A stretch of 43,276 bases of DNA from a virus. The position numbers and the translations under genes were made by a program. The notes under the pieces are model-generated. The model was not told where the DNA came from. It worked only from the letters and a program-made list of their open reading frames with translations, and made no database searches. Within the stretch, counting starts at the first letter, position 1, and each line of letters begins with the position of its first letter. This document shows positions 30,004 to 39,745 of this stretch, piece after piece. The stretch covers positions 1-43,276 of IMG/VR virus record IMGVR_UViG_3300030090_005324; one strand, written 5' to 3'.

Positions 30004-31695
30004 ATGGCATTAGTTGATTTACTTAAAAACCCAGAAGCTTATAATGTTAGTTATGGAGGTCCTTCTAAAGGTATAACCTACTTACCTAACATGAAAGATT
30101 TTAAGGGTAACAGTGGTCAAAGTGGTATACAAAGAGTATCATGGGATGTTACTAATGATAATGCAGATCCTACTTATGAATTAGGAGATGGTATTGATAA
30201 AACTTTTAGAAATTCATTTGGAGTAACAGATGGTTTTATAAGAGGAGGAATTACTGCTAATATAAGGAGAAGACGTATTGATTATCAAAGAATATCTAAT
30301 TTTCTATCTGATCCTGCAAAAGGTACACAATTTATGCTTAGACAGGGATTATTACAATATTTAAACCCTCAACCTAACCAACGTATATGGTCACCTGGTA
30401 ATCTTTTATCTCAAATATTAGGAAGTGGACTTGTAAATATTAAAAGATCAGGTTTATTACCTATACCTGGAGGAATAGATACTTTCTTTTCTCCTGGTTA
30501 TTTACAATATTTTAAACATTATGGAATGAATCCTTTAATGTCAAAACAAAATGTAAAAGGAGTTGAACCTGCATATAAATGGGGAAGAGAAGGAAATAAA
30601 GGAGGTTATGGTATAGGATCTCCAGGAGCACAATATGGAGGATGGGCTAATCTTAAAAGAAAAATTTTAAGAAAAAAAAATCATTATAATGTATCTCTTA
30701 GAGACAGTTATGATAAAATAGACATTATCAATAGATTAGATATTATAAAAGGTGTAGATAATGCTTTACCTGAAAAAATAGCACCTTTAGCTAAAGACAT
30801 GGTAAATTTTAGGTTTGAAATCATGAATACAGATGACATAGAATCTCCTGACTTTATTATATTTAGAGCTTTTTTAGAAACTATGGATGATAATTTTGAT
30901 GCTAGTCATAATGAATATAAATATAATGGTAGAGGAGAAAAATTTTACATATATGAGGGTTTTGAAAGAAAAATATCAGTAAGTTTTAAAATAGCAGCTC
31001 AATCTAGACATGAAATGAAACCTTTATATAGAAAATTAAACTATTTAGCAGCCCAAACTGCTCCTAATTATTCACCAGGACAAGGTAGAATTAGAACTCC
31101 TTTTGCCAAACTAACTGTAGGAGATTATTTTAAAAGAGTACCTGGAGTAATAACTTCAGTAGGAATTTCATGGAGTAAAGAATATCCTTGGGAAATAAAA
31201 AACCACCCTGATTGGGATAGTGACATGAAAGTTTTACCCCACATATTAGATGTTACTGTTAGTTTCCAACCAATTCACAACTTTACTCCACAAAATCTTT
31301 ACAGTACTCCATTTATAGGAATTGATGGAGAAGATGATGATAATTGGTTAGCAAAAGGTATAGCTACAAATAAAGGTGAAGCTTATAAAAGAGATGGAAA
31401 TGAAGAAAATATTTTTCAAAGAATATTAAAAAGAGAAAAAGATGTATTAGATAAAGATAATCAAGAAGGAACAGGAGATGATGATGAAAAAGATGCTAAA
31501 AAATTTACTCTTTGGAGTAAAGATAAAAGATCTAATTTTAAAGATAAAATAGGAGATGGTTTAGATTCTGTAGGAGATTTCTTTGGTGATGCAGCAGGTA
31601 ATGTACAAGATTGGTGGAGAAAAAGAAGATCACAAAAAACAGGCATATATAATGCTGGTAATCAAAACTTAAATTCATTTACTGAAGGACTTTAA
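30004..31695 (+). CDS. Baseplate / tail-tube-junction structural protein, 563 aa
   Basis: The central region is the most conserved-looking: 'DMVNFRFEIMNTDDIESPDF' (265-284), 'IIFRAFLETMDDNFDASHNE' (285-304), 'YIYEGFERKISVSFKIAAQS', 'MKPLYRKLNYLAAQTAPNYS' and 'PFAKLTVGDYFKRVPGVITS', then 'DVTVSFQPIHNFTPQ'. This reads like a tube-fold domain, as in the T4 tube-initiation proteins gp48 and gp54, and the gene sits between the tape measure and gp53-like genes where such proteins belong. The assignment to either is positional inference. The C-terminal 110 residues are charged and low in complexity. It is separated from neighbours by only 2-3 bases. Confidence 0.6.
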   Translation: MALVDLLKNPEAYNVSYGGPSKGITYLPNMKDFKGNSGQSGIQRVSWDVTNDNADPTYELGDGIDKTFRNSFGVTDGFIRGGITANIRRRRIDYQRISNFLSDPAKGTQFMLRQGLLQYLNPQPNQRIWSPGNLLSQILGSGLVNIKRSGLLPIPGGIDTFFSPGYLQYFKHYGMNPLMSKQNVKGVEPAYKWGREGNKGGYGIGSPGAQYGGWANLKRKILRKKNHYNVSLRDSYDKIDIINRLDIIKGVDNALPEKIAPLAKDMVNFRFEIMNTDDIESPDFIIFRAFLETMDDNFDASHNEYKYNGRGEKFYIYEGFERKISVSFKIAAQSRHEMKPLYRKLNYLAAQTAPNYSPGQGRIRTPFAKLTVGDYFKRVPGVITSVGISWSKEYPWEIKNHPDWDSDMKVLPHILDVTVSFQPIHNFTPQNLYSTPFIGIDGEDDDNWLAKGIATNKGEAYKRDGNEENIFQRILKREKDVLDKDNQEGTGDDDEKDAKKFTLWSKDKRSNFKDKIGDGLDSVGDFFGDAAGNVQDWWRKRRSQKTGIYNAGNQNLNSFTEGL

Positions 31696-31698
31696 ATT

Positions 31699-32013
31699 AT
31701 GAGTAGAAATAGAACAAGATTTGTATCAACATTAGGATTTGAAGGAGGAGGACATTACTTTGATAATGTAAAATATCCAGAAATACCTTTATCTATAAAT
31801 GATATATATGTTATAACTCAAGCTGGTGATAGACTTGACTTATTAGCAGAGAATTTTTATAAAGATGTTAGGTTATGGTGGATAATATCTACAGCTAATA
31901 TGAATAAAATTCGTAGAGATAGTTTTCATTTAGAACCAGGATTAGAAATAAGAATTCCTACGGATACAACAAATATAATAAGAAATTTTGAAATTTTAAA
32001 TAAAAATTCGTAA
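31699..32013 (+). CDS. Baseplate wedge protein (gp53-like) with LysM-like motif
   Basis: 104 residues. 'INDIYVITQAGDRLDLLAEN' (34-53), 'FYKDVRLWWIISTANMNKIR' (54-73), and then 'LEPGLEIRIP' form a LysM-type fold pattern that is typical for gp53-like wedge proteins, as well as for P2 gpX-like tail proteins. T4 gp53 is 196 residues, so this is a shorter, mostly LysM version. The wedge component connects the baseplate ring and helps it close around the hub. The N-terminus 'RNRTRFVSTLGFEGGGHYFD' is not part of LysM. It lies between the tube-junction gene and the giant hub gene, separated by 3 bases on each side. Confidence 0.75.
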   Translation: MSRNRTRFVSTLGFEGGGHYFDNVKYPEIPLSINDIYVITQAGDRLDLLAENFYKDVRLWWIISTANMNKIRRDSFHLEPGLEIRIPTDTTNIIRNFEILNKNS

Positions 32014-32016
32014 GTT

Positions 32017-35000
32017 ATGAATGATACTATTGATGGTATATTTGAACCCTTTGATTCATATGTTAAAGATCAATTAGAACTTAGAAAAACTATTCTTTCA
32101 GATGAAAGAGCTAGAAAAGGAGGAGTTAAAGATGAATCTGTTGCTACAGTTGATTATGATACAGAAATTGCAGATACCGAATATGCGTATGATATTTTAA
32201 TAAATGATAAAAAATATTCACCTGACGTAATTGGTAATCTTGAAGGAGCTCAAAAAGTAAGTGATGGAATGTATTATCCTAATTTAACATCAACGGGTCG
32301 TCGAGAAATAGACCAAATACTAGACTCACTATTAAATACAGTTGTAGGTACCGTAATAGAACATAAAGTAACCCAAGAACAATTTTTTGCTTTAACTACT
32401 GAAAAACAAGCTGTAATTAGAATGGTTTCAGGAGTAGATTTAAAAAAATCATTTAAAAATGAATTAGAACCACATGAAGGTTACTTATTAGATAATGATG
32501 GACAAGGTTTAGCTAAACAATATATTTTGGAAGGAGGAACTCCTTTTTATAATAAAAAAGGAGATTATTTAGGAGTTAGAGAAGGATTTTTAGAACCAAC
32601 TTATCAAGGTGCAAATGTAGGAATAGAAGAAGCAGATAAAAAAAGAGGATTTACATATGGGGATAGAAATGTTAGAGCAAATCCTGATGATGGGTATGGT
32701 ATTGTACCTATGCCTGGTATTACAAATGCTGAAATTAGAACAAAATCACCTAATGGGTCTCTTAGAGAAGCTAAAATAGAATTTCATTGTCATAATAGAA
32801 GACAATTAGAAGTATTAGAAATGTTATACATGAGACCTGGTTATCCTATTATGATAGAATGGGGTTGGAGTCCTTTTGTATCCTCAGATAGTTTTAAAGG
32901 AGGAACTTATGGTACAGTAGAAGAATTGGACATGAGTGAAACTTTAACTGATTTTTTTAATAAAAATAATACATTAAATGATATAAACGTAACTATTCGA
33001 AATAAAAAAAGAGAATGTAGTGGGAATTATGATGGTTTTGTTGGATTTTGTAAAAATTTTTCTTTTAAAAATAGAGCAGATGGTGGGTATGATTGTACTA
33101 CTGAAGTTATAGCACATGGAGAAATTTTAGAATCATTAAAATCTAAAAAAATATTTACAAATGTAAGTGATAATCCCCAAAATGCACAAGGTTCATTTGG
33201 TATGAAATCTGTAACTGTTAATACAACAAGATATTATCTTCCTGTTCCTATGCCTATATTAGGTGCTTTTTTCCCTTTAACATGGCAACACAGTACAGTT
33301 GATGTAAATGCTACTGGGTCTTATGATTTAAAAACATCACATACAGAAGCTGATGATTCTTTTTTATTTCATTTAAAATCAATAAAAGCTAACTTAGATA
33401 AGGCAGGAGACTCAGCCTTTTTACAATATCATAGAGGTCATGGTGATGGTAAGCAAGAAGATGGTAGAGAAACATTACCAGATGATACAGGTAATCCTAA
33501 TTTAAGAAAATATATTAGAGAAGAATTAGGACAAGATTTTGATCCTCCTCAATTTCAAGATTGGGATTATGGAGACCCAATGCCCTATGAATTAGGTGAA
33601 TTAATAACTGCAGGTAATGAACAATATTATGCAGGACCAGGAGCTAAATTTACTCAAGAACAAAGGGAAGATATGAAAGAAAAACTTTTAGATCAAGGAT
33701 GGGTAGATGGTGTATATAGAAAAGGTTACAAATATGAATTAGATGATGGAAATAAATACGATTTATGGGAATTGAATTATGTTGAACCCCATTATTTAGA
33801 AGGTTTTAATAATGTAAAAAGATTATATAGTAGTATTACAAAAAAAGAACCAGATGGAGAAATTCCTAACATAGTAGAACCTATAAATTTAACCCCTGAA
33901 AATGATAGTGATTTATTCCTTGATAGTAAAAATGATGGGGGTGCAGGTCCAGGTGATTTTCCTATAGAAGGAATTCCATATGATTTTCAATATGATGGAG
34001 ATTCAAAATCTAATGGTTGGGAAAAAAGTGTAAATTATGAAGAAACTTTTATATATAAACCTATAAATATGAATACCGGAACTGGTAGACAATGGGAACA
34101 TGGAAGAGTAGAATGGAATTATACAAACTATGAAGGTATAGGTATAAGATCTATGTTAGGAGGAACTATTTTAAGACAAATTACAAAAAAGAATATGAGT
34201 CTAGAAAATGGCCCTGGAGACATAAGAAGAACAAAAACCTATAAAACAGAAGGAATCATGGACACTGGATACAGAAAACATATTTACATTAGATGGGATA
34301 TGTTATGTCAAATGATGAACCATTTATCTACAGAACAATATGCTCCAGGTGAACCTTTAGTAGAATTTACTTATGCATCTCCAAATATTCCTCTTACGGA
34401 ACTTAGTGCTTCAGGACAATTAGGTTATGCTCATATGAGAAGAAAAATGGGCTTAGATTCTTATGAAGATAAAGACACAGGTAGAACTCCAAAAATAAAA
34501 GATCATTATATACCTTATGCTGTTCCTAAATCAGATGCCCTTGATCCTACATGGGACGCTTCAACACATACAAATAATTTAGCACCAGGAAGATATGATG
34601 CAAATGGTAAGTATCATCCTTTAATAGGTCAAAGTTTTAATCATAATATTTGTTTAATGCCTCATATGCCTATGTTTGATAATTTAATGAATGAAGGATA
34701 CACTATGGTTGATGAATTTGCATTTGAAGCTTACAATAAAAGGCAAGATGGAAGTTATGGTTATGAAAAAATACATAGTTTAACTCCTGATTCTTACGAT
34801 CGTCCTATGGTTAAAATAGGACTTCGAGCTGAAAGAAAAAAACCAGGATCAGGAATGGCTTTATTAGAATTATATGGTACATGGACAACAGAAAAAAAGG
34901 AAACTGATGAAGGAACTTTTTACATAGACAGAAGTTCTAAATATAAATCTCCTTATAGACCTCTTTCAACATATGCAAATTTAAAAGCCAGCAGACACAG

Positions 35001-37248
35001 TATAGGATATGTATATTTTAATTTAGATCATTTAATTAAAAGATATTCTGAAATGAGTCAAGAATCAACAACAGAAGAAGACATAACAGGAGACAAAACA
35101 ACAACAATAAGATTTAAAGAAGACTTTAATTTTTTAAAATTTGTATCAGAAATATGGAATGATGTAAATAGTGCTTGTGCTGGAGTATATGATTTTCAAG
35201 TTAGTTCTGAACATGAAAGACCTAATGTAGTTAGAGTAATAGATAGAACAATATCAGGACAAGTTAAAAGTTTATATGAATTTGACCCTCAAGGATTACA
35301 ATCTGTAACTAGAGATCTTTATTATGATACTAGTATAGATAAAGATATGGCTTCTATGATTTCTATTGCTGCTCAAGCTCCTAATAATGTAAGTAATTTA
35401 CAATCTTTATCATTTAGAGCATTTCATAAAAACATAAAAAATAGATTTACGGATGCTAGTCTTATATCTAAAGATGAAGATGATCGAAGAAATAAAATGG
35501 CAGCTAAACAATTACAACAAGATGTAAATAGCTATGTAAAAACAATAGATGGGTTATTTTTATATATGGATCGTTTAAATTCAGGTAATTTTGAAGTTGA
35601 CTATACTTATGATGACACTTATAAGGAATACATATTAGAAGAAAAAATAATAGGTCCTGAAACAGCTATACGATTTGCCTCAACTATAGAGGAAATGAAA
35701 AACAACATATTACTTAGACATCCTTTAACGGGTTCAGATGGAAACCCTAATGAAGGACCTACAAAATCAGACCCAAAAAGACCTTGGGCTGGTACAGCTA
35801 ATCCAGATTCAAAATTTCATAGAAATGCAATTATTCCTTTAAATTTTAATATTAAAATGGATGGTATATCAGGAATAGTTCCTTTACAAATGTTTAAAAT
35901 AAATAAATATAAATTACCTATAGGTTATCAAGACGATAGAATAGCATTTATAGTTAGTAGTGAAAACCACAAAATAACAGCAGGTCAAGATTGGACGGTT
36001 GAATTAGGAGGTCAACTAGTTTTTACAGGAGGTCCTTCAACAACAGGAGTAGTTCGAAATAGATATAAGCCACCAGAAGCACCACCAAAACCACCTGAAC
36101 AAATAATTGAATCAAAAGAAAAACAATTAAACTATGAAGATGAAAAAGTAGAAGGACTAATGGATGCTCAGGGTGACACTTATAATTTAGGTTGGGTAGT
36201 TCCTCATGAACATTATGATAAATTTCCTCATGCAAAATATTTCTCAGAAAAATTAGGCAGACATACTAGTAAACGATGGAAAGATAAAAATGGAAACCCA
36301 TCAAGTACAGATAAAGGTTATGGAGAAAATCCTCCAAACCCTAAACATGGTAAACGTTTTACTACTCCATGGGGACAATTAAGAGTTGGTAATAAAGGTG
36401 TAAGAAGACACCAAGGAACAGATTTATATAAAGGAAAAAATTATTCTAGTACTGGTGAAAAACACATAGCTCCATTTGATGGAAAAATAAGATTTGCTCG
36501 TAAAGTTACATCAGGTCAAGGAAATGGTTGTGGTGGTGAAATAATTATTGATCATTATAAATCAGGACCTAGAGACGAACATGGTTATCTAATAAATAAA
36601 GAATTTGATGGTCGTTCTACTAGATTTTGTCACTTAATTTATGATGGTAAAGGTAAAGAAATCCATGTACAAAAAGGTCAAGAAGTTGTAAGAGGACAAC
36701 ACTTTGCTTGGATAGGAGGGGGTAAAGGTACAGCAGGAAGAGGAGGTAGTACAGGACCTCATGGTCATTATCAAGTACAATTACAAGCAAATCTTGATTG
36801 TAACTTTGATACAGCTAAAAAGACATCTTTTTCAGCATGTTATCCTGGTTGGCGAGAAATAAATCCAGCAACCGGCAAAATAACAAAAAGTTGGCTAGAC
36901 CAATTTGCTCATCCTAACCAACCAGATTGGTGGCAATCAGGAGGTGTAAATTCACATAAATTAAGATATAAACAAACTTATAAAACAGATGAAAACGGAC
37001 GTAATGAAGGTCACCCTCAATATGATTCTACAACAGCAATATATAGATACCCAAATACTCATACAGATGATCCTGCTTATTATTTTCCTAAAGAAGAAAA
37101 TCCATCAGGTACTACTAAATCTAAAAATACAACAAGGTTAAAAGAAGATAGTTGTGATATGGATTTAGTAATGAGTGAAGAGAAACATGCAGAAGCTCAA
37201 GCTGAATGGTTAAAATGTGAAACAGAATATAAAGGAATACATTATTAA
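32017..37248 (+). CDS. Giant baseplate hub protein with C-terminal M23 peptidase domain
   Basis: 1743 residues, the largest gene here. The N-terminal third contains 'LEVLEMLYMRPGYPIMIEWG' (near 267-286) followed by 'WSPFV', a hub signature seen in large tail proteins of marine phages. Residues about 1430-1610 are an M23 (LytM-type) zinc peptidase: HQGTD with His1465 and Asp1469, 'RFCHLIYDG' with His1539, and 'GPHGHYQV' with His1582 and His1584. The GQxV and 'APFDGKIRFA' elements are also present. So the murein-cutting role that T4 gives to lysozyme in gp5 is here probably done by an endopeptidase. The C-terminal 130 residues are of unknown role and end with several Cys. It is a fusion-like architecture. 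Confidence 0.8.
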   Translation: MNDTIDGIFEPFDSYVKDQLELRKTILSDERARKGGVKDESVATVDYDTEIADTEYAYDILINDKKYSPDVIGNLEGAQKVSDGMYYPNLTSTGRREIDQILDSLLNTVVGTVIEHKVTQEQFFALTTEKQAVIRMVSGVDLKKSFKNELEPHEGYLLDNDGQGLAKQYILEGGTPFYNKKGDYLGVREGFLEPTYQGANVGIEEADKKRGFTYGDRNVRANPDDGYGIVPMPGITNAEIRTKSPNGSLREAKIEFHCHNRRQLEVLEMLYMRPGYPIMIEWGWSPFVSSDSFKGGTYGTVEELDMSETLTDFFNKNNTLNDINVTIRNKKRECSGNYDGFVGFCKNFSFKNRADGGYDCTTEVIAHGEILESLKSKKIFTNVSDNPQNAQGSFGMKSVTVNTTRYYLPVPMPILGAFFPLTWQHSTVDVNATGSYDLKTSHTEADDSFLFHLKSIKANLDKAGDSAFLQYHRGHGDGKQEDGRETLPDDTGNPNLRKYIREELGQDFDPPQFQDWDYGDPMPYELGELITAGNEQYYAGPGAKFTQEQREDMKEKLLDQGWVDGVYRKGYKYELDDGNKYDLWELNYVEPHYLEGFNNVKRLYSSITKKEPDGEIPNIVEPINLTPENDSDLFLDSKNDGGAGPGDFPIEGIPYDFQYDGDSKSNGWEKSVNYEETFIYKPINMNTGTGRQWEHGRVEWNYTNYEGIGIRSMLGGTILRQITKKNMSLENGPGDIRRTKTYKTEGIMDTGYRKHIYIRWDMLCQMMNHLSTEQYAPGEPLVEFTYASPNIPLTELSASGQLGYAHMRRKMGLDSYEDKDTGRTPKIKDHYIPYAVPKSDALDPTWDASTHTNNLAPGRYDANGKYHPLIGQSFNHNICLMPHMPMFDNLMNEGYTMVDEFAFEAYNKRQDGSYGYEKIHSLTPDSYDRPMVKIGLRAERKKPGSGMALLELYGTWTTEKKETDEGTFYIDRSSKYKSPYRPLSTYANLKASRHSIGYVYFNLDHLIKRYSEMSQESTTEEDITGDKTTTIRFKEDFNFLKFVSEIWNDVNSACAGVYDFQVSSEHERPNVVRVIDRTISGQVKSLYEFDPQGLQSVTRDLYYDTSIDKDMASMISIAAQAPNNVSNLQSLSFRAFHKNIKNRFTDASLISKDEDDRRNKMAAKQLQQDVNSYVKTIDGLFLYMDRLNSGNFEVDYTYDDTYKEYILEEKIIGPETAIRFASTIEEMKNNILLRHPLTGSDGNPNEGPTKSDPKRPWAGTANPDSKFHRNAIIPLNFNIKMDGISGIVPLQMFKINKYKLPIGYQDDRIAFIVSSENHKITAGQDWTVELGGQLVFTGGPSTTGVVRNRYKPPEAPPKPPEQIIESKEKQLNYEDEKVEGLMDAQGDTYNLGWVVPHEHYDKFPHAKYFSEKLGRHTSKRWKDKNGNPSSTDKGYGENPPNPKHGKRFTTPWGQLRVGNKGVRRHQGTDLYKGKNYSSTGEKHIAPFDGKIRFARKVTSGQGNGCGGEIIIDHYKSGPRDEHGYLINKEFDGRSTRFCHLIYDGKGKEIHVQKGQEVVRGQHFAWIGGGKGTAGRGGSTGPHGHYQVQLQANLDCNFDTAKKTSFSACYPGWREINPATGKITKSWLDQFAHPNQPDWWQSGGVNSHKLRYKQTYKTDENGRNEGHPQYDSTTAIYRYPNTHTDDPAYYFPKEENPSGTTKSKNTTRLKEDSCDMDLVMSEEKHAEAQAEWLKCETEYKGIHY

Positions 37249-37254
37249 TAAAAT

Positions 37255-38367
37255 ATGCCAGGAGGAAAATACATACCAAAGTCAAAAATAGTAGTTAAAC
37301 AATCTAAAGGTAATTTAGCTTATGTGTCAAATAAAGCTCCATATAATGGTCCTTACATAGAAACTAGTGACGGAAGACTATTTGCAGGAACAGACAATGT
37401 TAATTTTGGAGAAGCTCTTTTTATACCAGAAGGATCAGTAGGTACTGTTTCAGTAGATTATAGTACTTTTGATTATAATACAGATGCAAATAAATTTAAT
37501 ATTATAAATTCAGGATTAAAAAAATTTATGGAAAAAATTCAAAAAATACCTTCTAACAAACCAAAACCTACTTTTAAAGATTATACTAGAGGTTATTTTA
37601 GAAGATATTTTGCACAAAGAATTAATAGTAGTAAATATATAGAAATAAGTAAAAAAACATATGATTCTATTCAAAAAAGAGAAGGTAAATATGATCATTA
37701 TTTATATAAAGTAGGACATCTTGCATGGTTTATATCTGGACGTAATGTACATAAATACAATAGTTTATCTTTACTTAGATCTAACACTGCTTTTCCTTAT
37801 ATTATGGCTTTATTTCCTATATTAAATGAATATTGGATGAGTGGGGATGATCCAAAAGCAATAGAAAACCAATATACAAATGGAAATGAATTATATTATG
37901 CTAATGGAACAACTTATGTAGGACCTTATCATACTCATCCAGAAAAAGGTCCTATGGTAGGAGCCGTTCATTCAAATGAACCACATGATAAACTATATTA
38001 TTTTAAAACTTCACTTAATCAATTTCCTACTTCTAATGATTATGAAACATTTTTACAAGAATACAATAAAATTAACTGTTACTCATGTGAAAATATAAAT
38101 GGAACTAATCAAATAATAACAACCCAAATATCAAGTTTAGTAGGATGTCCAGAAAATTCGTTCCTTAATTCTATAGAAGCTGAAGAATCTTGTTTTAAAG
38201 AAAGTGATACTCCTTCTATGGATGAAAATCAACCAACTGCTCAAGCTCCTCCTACTAATCAAGGAAATAATGCACCTTCTAGTGGTGGAAGTGTATCTTA
38301 TAGTAGTGGGGGTGGTGTATCTTCTGGTGGAGGAGGAACTTCTGGTGGTGGAGGAGGTGGATATTAA
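37255..38367 (+). CDS. Baseplate-region structural protein with Gly-rich tail, 370 aa
   Basis: Unassigned family. The N-terminus 'PGGKYIPKSKIVVKQSKGNL' and 'YNGPYIETSDGRLFAGTDN' looks like a small beta domain. The sequence 'NGTTYVGPYHTHPEKGPMVG' (about 217-236) and 'AVHS' matches a 'Y.G.YH.H...G.M.GA.HS' motif that I associate with structural proteins of the same region in marine phages. A Cys-containing segment follows (YSCENINGTN ... VGCPENSF). The last 45 residues are Ser/Gly-rich and end 'GGGGGGY', like the tail of the sheath protein. Its place directly after the hub gene suggests a baseplate-hub accessory; the function is unknown. Confidence 0.7.
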   Translation: MPGGKYIPKSKIVVKQSKGNLAYVSNKAPYNGPYIETSDGRLFAGTDNVNFGEALFIPEGSVGTVSVDYSTFDYNTDANKFNIINSGLKKFMEKIQKIPSNKPKPTFKDYTRGYFRRYFAQRINSSKYIEISKKTYDSIQKREGKYDHYLYKVGHLAWFISGRNVHKYNSLSLLRSNTAFPYIMALFPILNEYWMSGDDPKAIENQYTNGNELYYANGTTYVGPYHTHPEKGPMVGAVHSNEPHDKLYYFKTSLNQFPTSNDYETFLQEYNKINCYSCENINGTNQIITTQISSLVGCPENSFLNSIEAEESCFKESDTPSMDENQPTAQAPPTNQGNNAPSSGGSVSYSSGGGVSSGGGGTSGGGGGGY

Positions 38368-38390
38368 TAAAATCTTTCGTACATTAAGGT

Positions 38391-39716
38391 ATGTTTTACC
38401 TTATAGAGACCGATACACAATTTAAAATACTACAAAATAAAATAGCAAAATCATGCTATATAGATTATATCTATGGTAATGATAATATACACCCTGCTCT
38501 TGCACAAATTATTGCTATATACATTTCTAATTTAGATGAAGACAAAGGTTATATTTTACCTATTAAACATCCAGAATGTATAAATTTGCCAAAAGATAAA
38601 GTATTTGATTATATAAAAACATTAGAAAATATTTATGTTTTAGATAAAAAGGCCGCTTTACATGCAAACCCTTTAAAATCTTATACGGATATACAATACA
38701 AATACTACTACACAAAAAATGAGCCATTTCCAAACGAATTTGACACACAAGCTCACACGTATTTTTACCGTAAATTCCCACAAATAAAGGTAAATAAAAT
38801 GATACCTATTGGTAAACATTATGAGCGTTGTCAAGAAAGAAAACGTGCGCTTATGCCATGGTTTTCCGTTAGTGTAGGCGATTGGTTTGATAAAGATGTT
38901 ATACCTAACTTATACTTGTTAGAAAAAAATTCATTAGAAATTAATGATAAATTTGATGATTATCACAATCCAAAATATAAAAGACATTCTGTACAAAATA
39001 ATAATATATACGGATGGTATAATCCATACACAACAACAGGACGACCTGTAAATAATTTTAATGGAATAAATTTTGTAGGTTTAAAACATGACAATGGAGA
39101 ACGTGATTGTTTTACACCTAAAAATGATTATTTTATAGAAATGGATTATGATAGTTTTCATCCTCATTTAATAGCAAAAATGATAGGATATAACTTTAAA
39201 GATTATCCTTATAATGAATTAGCTAAAGTATATTTTGCAACCCACATTACAGGTGTTGAACCTACACCTGAACAATATAAAGAAAGTAAAGTTTTAACTT
39301 TTAAACAAATATATGGGGGTGTATTTACACAATATTTACATCATCCTTTCTTTAGAGGTATACAAGATTATACAGACAAACAATGGGATAAATTTCAAAA
39401 AGATGGTTTTGTAGTAAATGGTTTATTTAGAAAAATTACTAAAGAAAATTTTCCTGACATAACAAAATATCAATTATTTAATTATTTAATACAAGCTAAA
39501 GAAACAGGTCATAATTTTGAAATATTAAAAACTATAAATGGATTTTTAAAAGATTATAAAACTAATGTGGTTTTATATAATTACGATGCGTTTGTTTTTG
39601 ATTTTTGTGAAGATGAATATGATGTTATTTTTGGCATATTAAAAAATATAGTTATGTCCGATTTCCCGATAAGCATAAAAAGAGGAAAACATTATGGTGC
39701 TTTGTGTAAAGTTTGA
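38391..39716 (+). CDS. Compact DNA polymerase, family-A-like palm domain
   Basis: 441 residues. Motif order fits family A polymerases. 'TTGRPVNN' (215-222) matches the T.GRLSS segment. Motif A is 'EMDYDSFHPHLIAKMIG' (250-266) with Asp252. Motif B is 'YKESKVLTFKQIYGG' (296-310), aligning Lys300, Phe304 and Tyr308-Gly309 with the O-helix R..K...F...YG. Motif C is 'YNYDAFVFDF' (396-405) with Asp399 where the family has HDE. The N-terminal part 'YGNDNIHPALAQIIAIYISN' and 'VLDKKAALHANP' has the layout of a 3'-5' exonuclease domain without its usual acidic set. T4 uses a family B polymerase, so this is a different replication or repair enzyme. There is no overlap with neighbours. Confidence 0.72.
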   Translation: MFYLIETDTQFKILQNKIAKSCYIDYIYGNDNIHPALAQIIAIYISNLDEDKGYILPIKHPECINLPKDKVFDYIKTLENIYVLDKKAALHANPLKSYTDIQYKYYYTKNEPFPNEFDTQAHTYFYRKFPQIKVNKMIPIGKHYERCQERKRALMPWFSVSVGDWFDKDVIPNLYLLEKNSLEINDKFDDYHNPKYKRHSVQNNNIYGWYNPYTTTGRPVNNFNGINFVGLKHDNGERDCFTPKNDYFIEMDYDSFHPHLIAKMIGYNFKDYPYNELAKVYFATHITGVEPTPEQYKESKVLTFKQIYGGVFTQYLHHPFFRGIQDYTDKQWDKFQKDGFVVNGLFRKITKENFPDITKYQLFNYLIQAKETGHNFEILKTINGFLKDYKTNVVLYNYDAFVFDFCEDEYDVIFGILKNIVMSDFPISIKRGKHYGALCKV

Positions 39717-39723
39717 TATTTAT
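39715..39723 (+). promoter_or_regulatory. Near-match late motif GATATTTAT
   Basis: One mismatch to the nonamer, overlapping the stop codon of the polymerase gene and 23 bases before the ATG at 39746. Confidence 0.25.
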
Positions 39724-39745
39724 ACACAGAGCAACCCAATGATTT

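Noticed and set aside
38204-38425. Plus-strand frame of 73 codons overlapping the end of the gene at 37255
   Set aside because: It is a shifted reading of the Ser/Gly-rich tail, giving a Leu/Val-rich string with no homology-like features.
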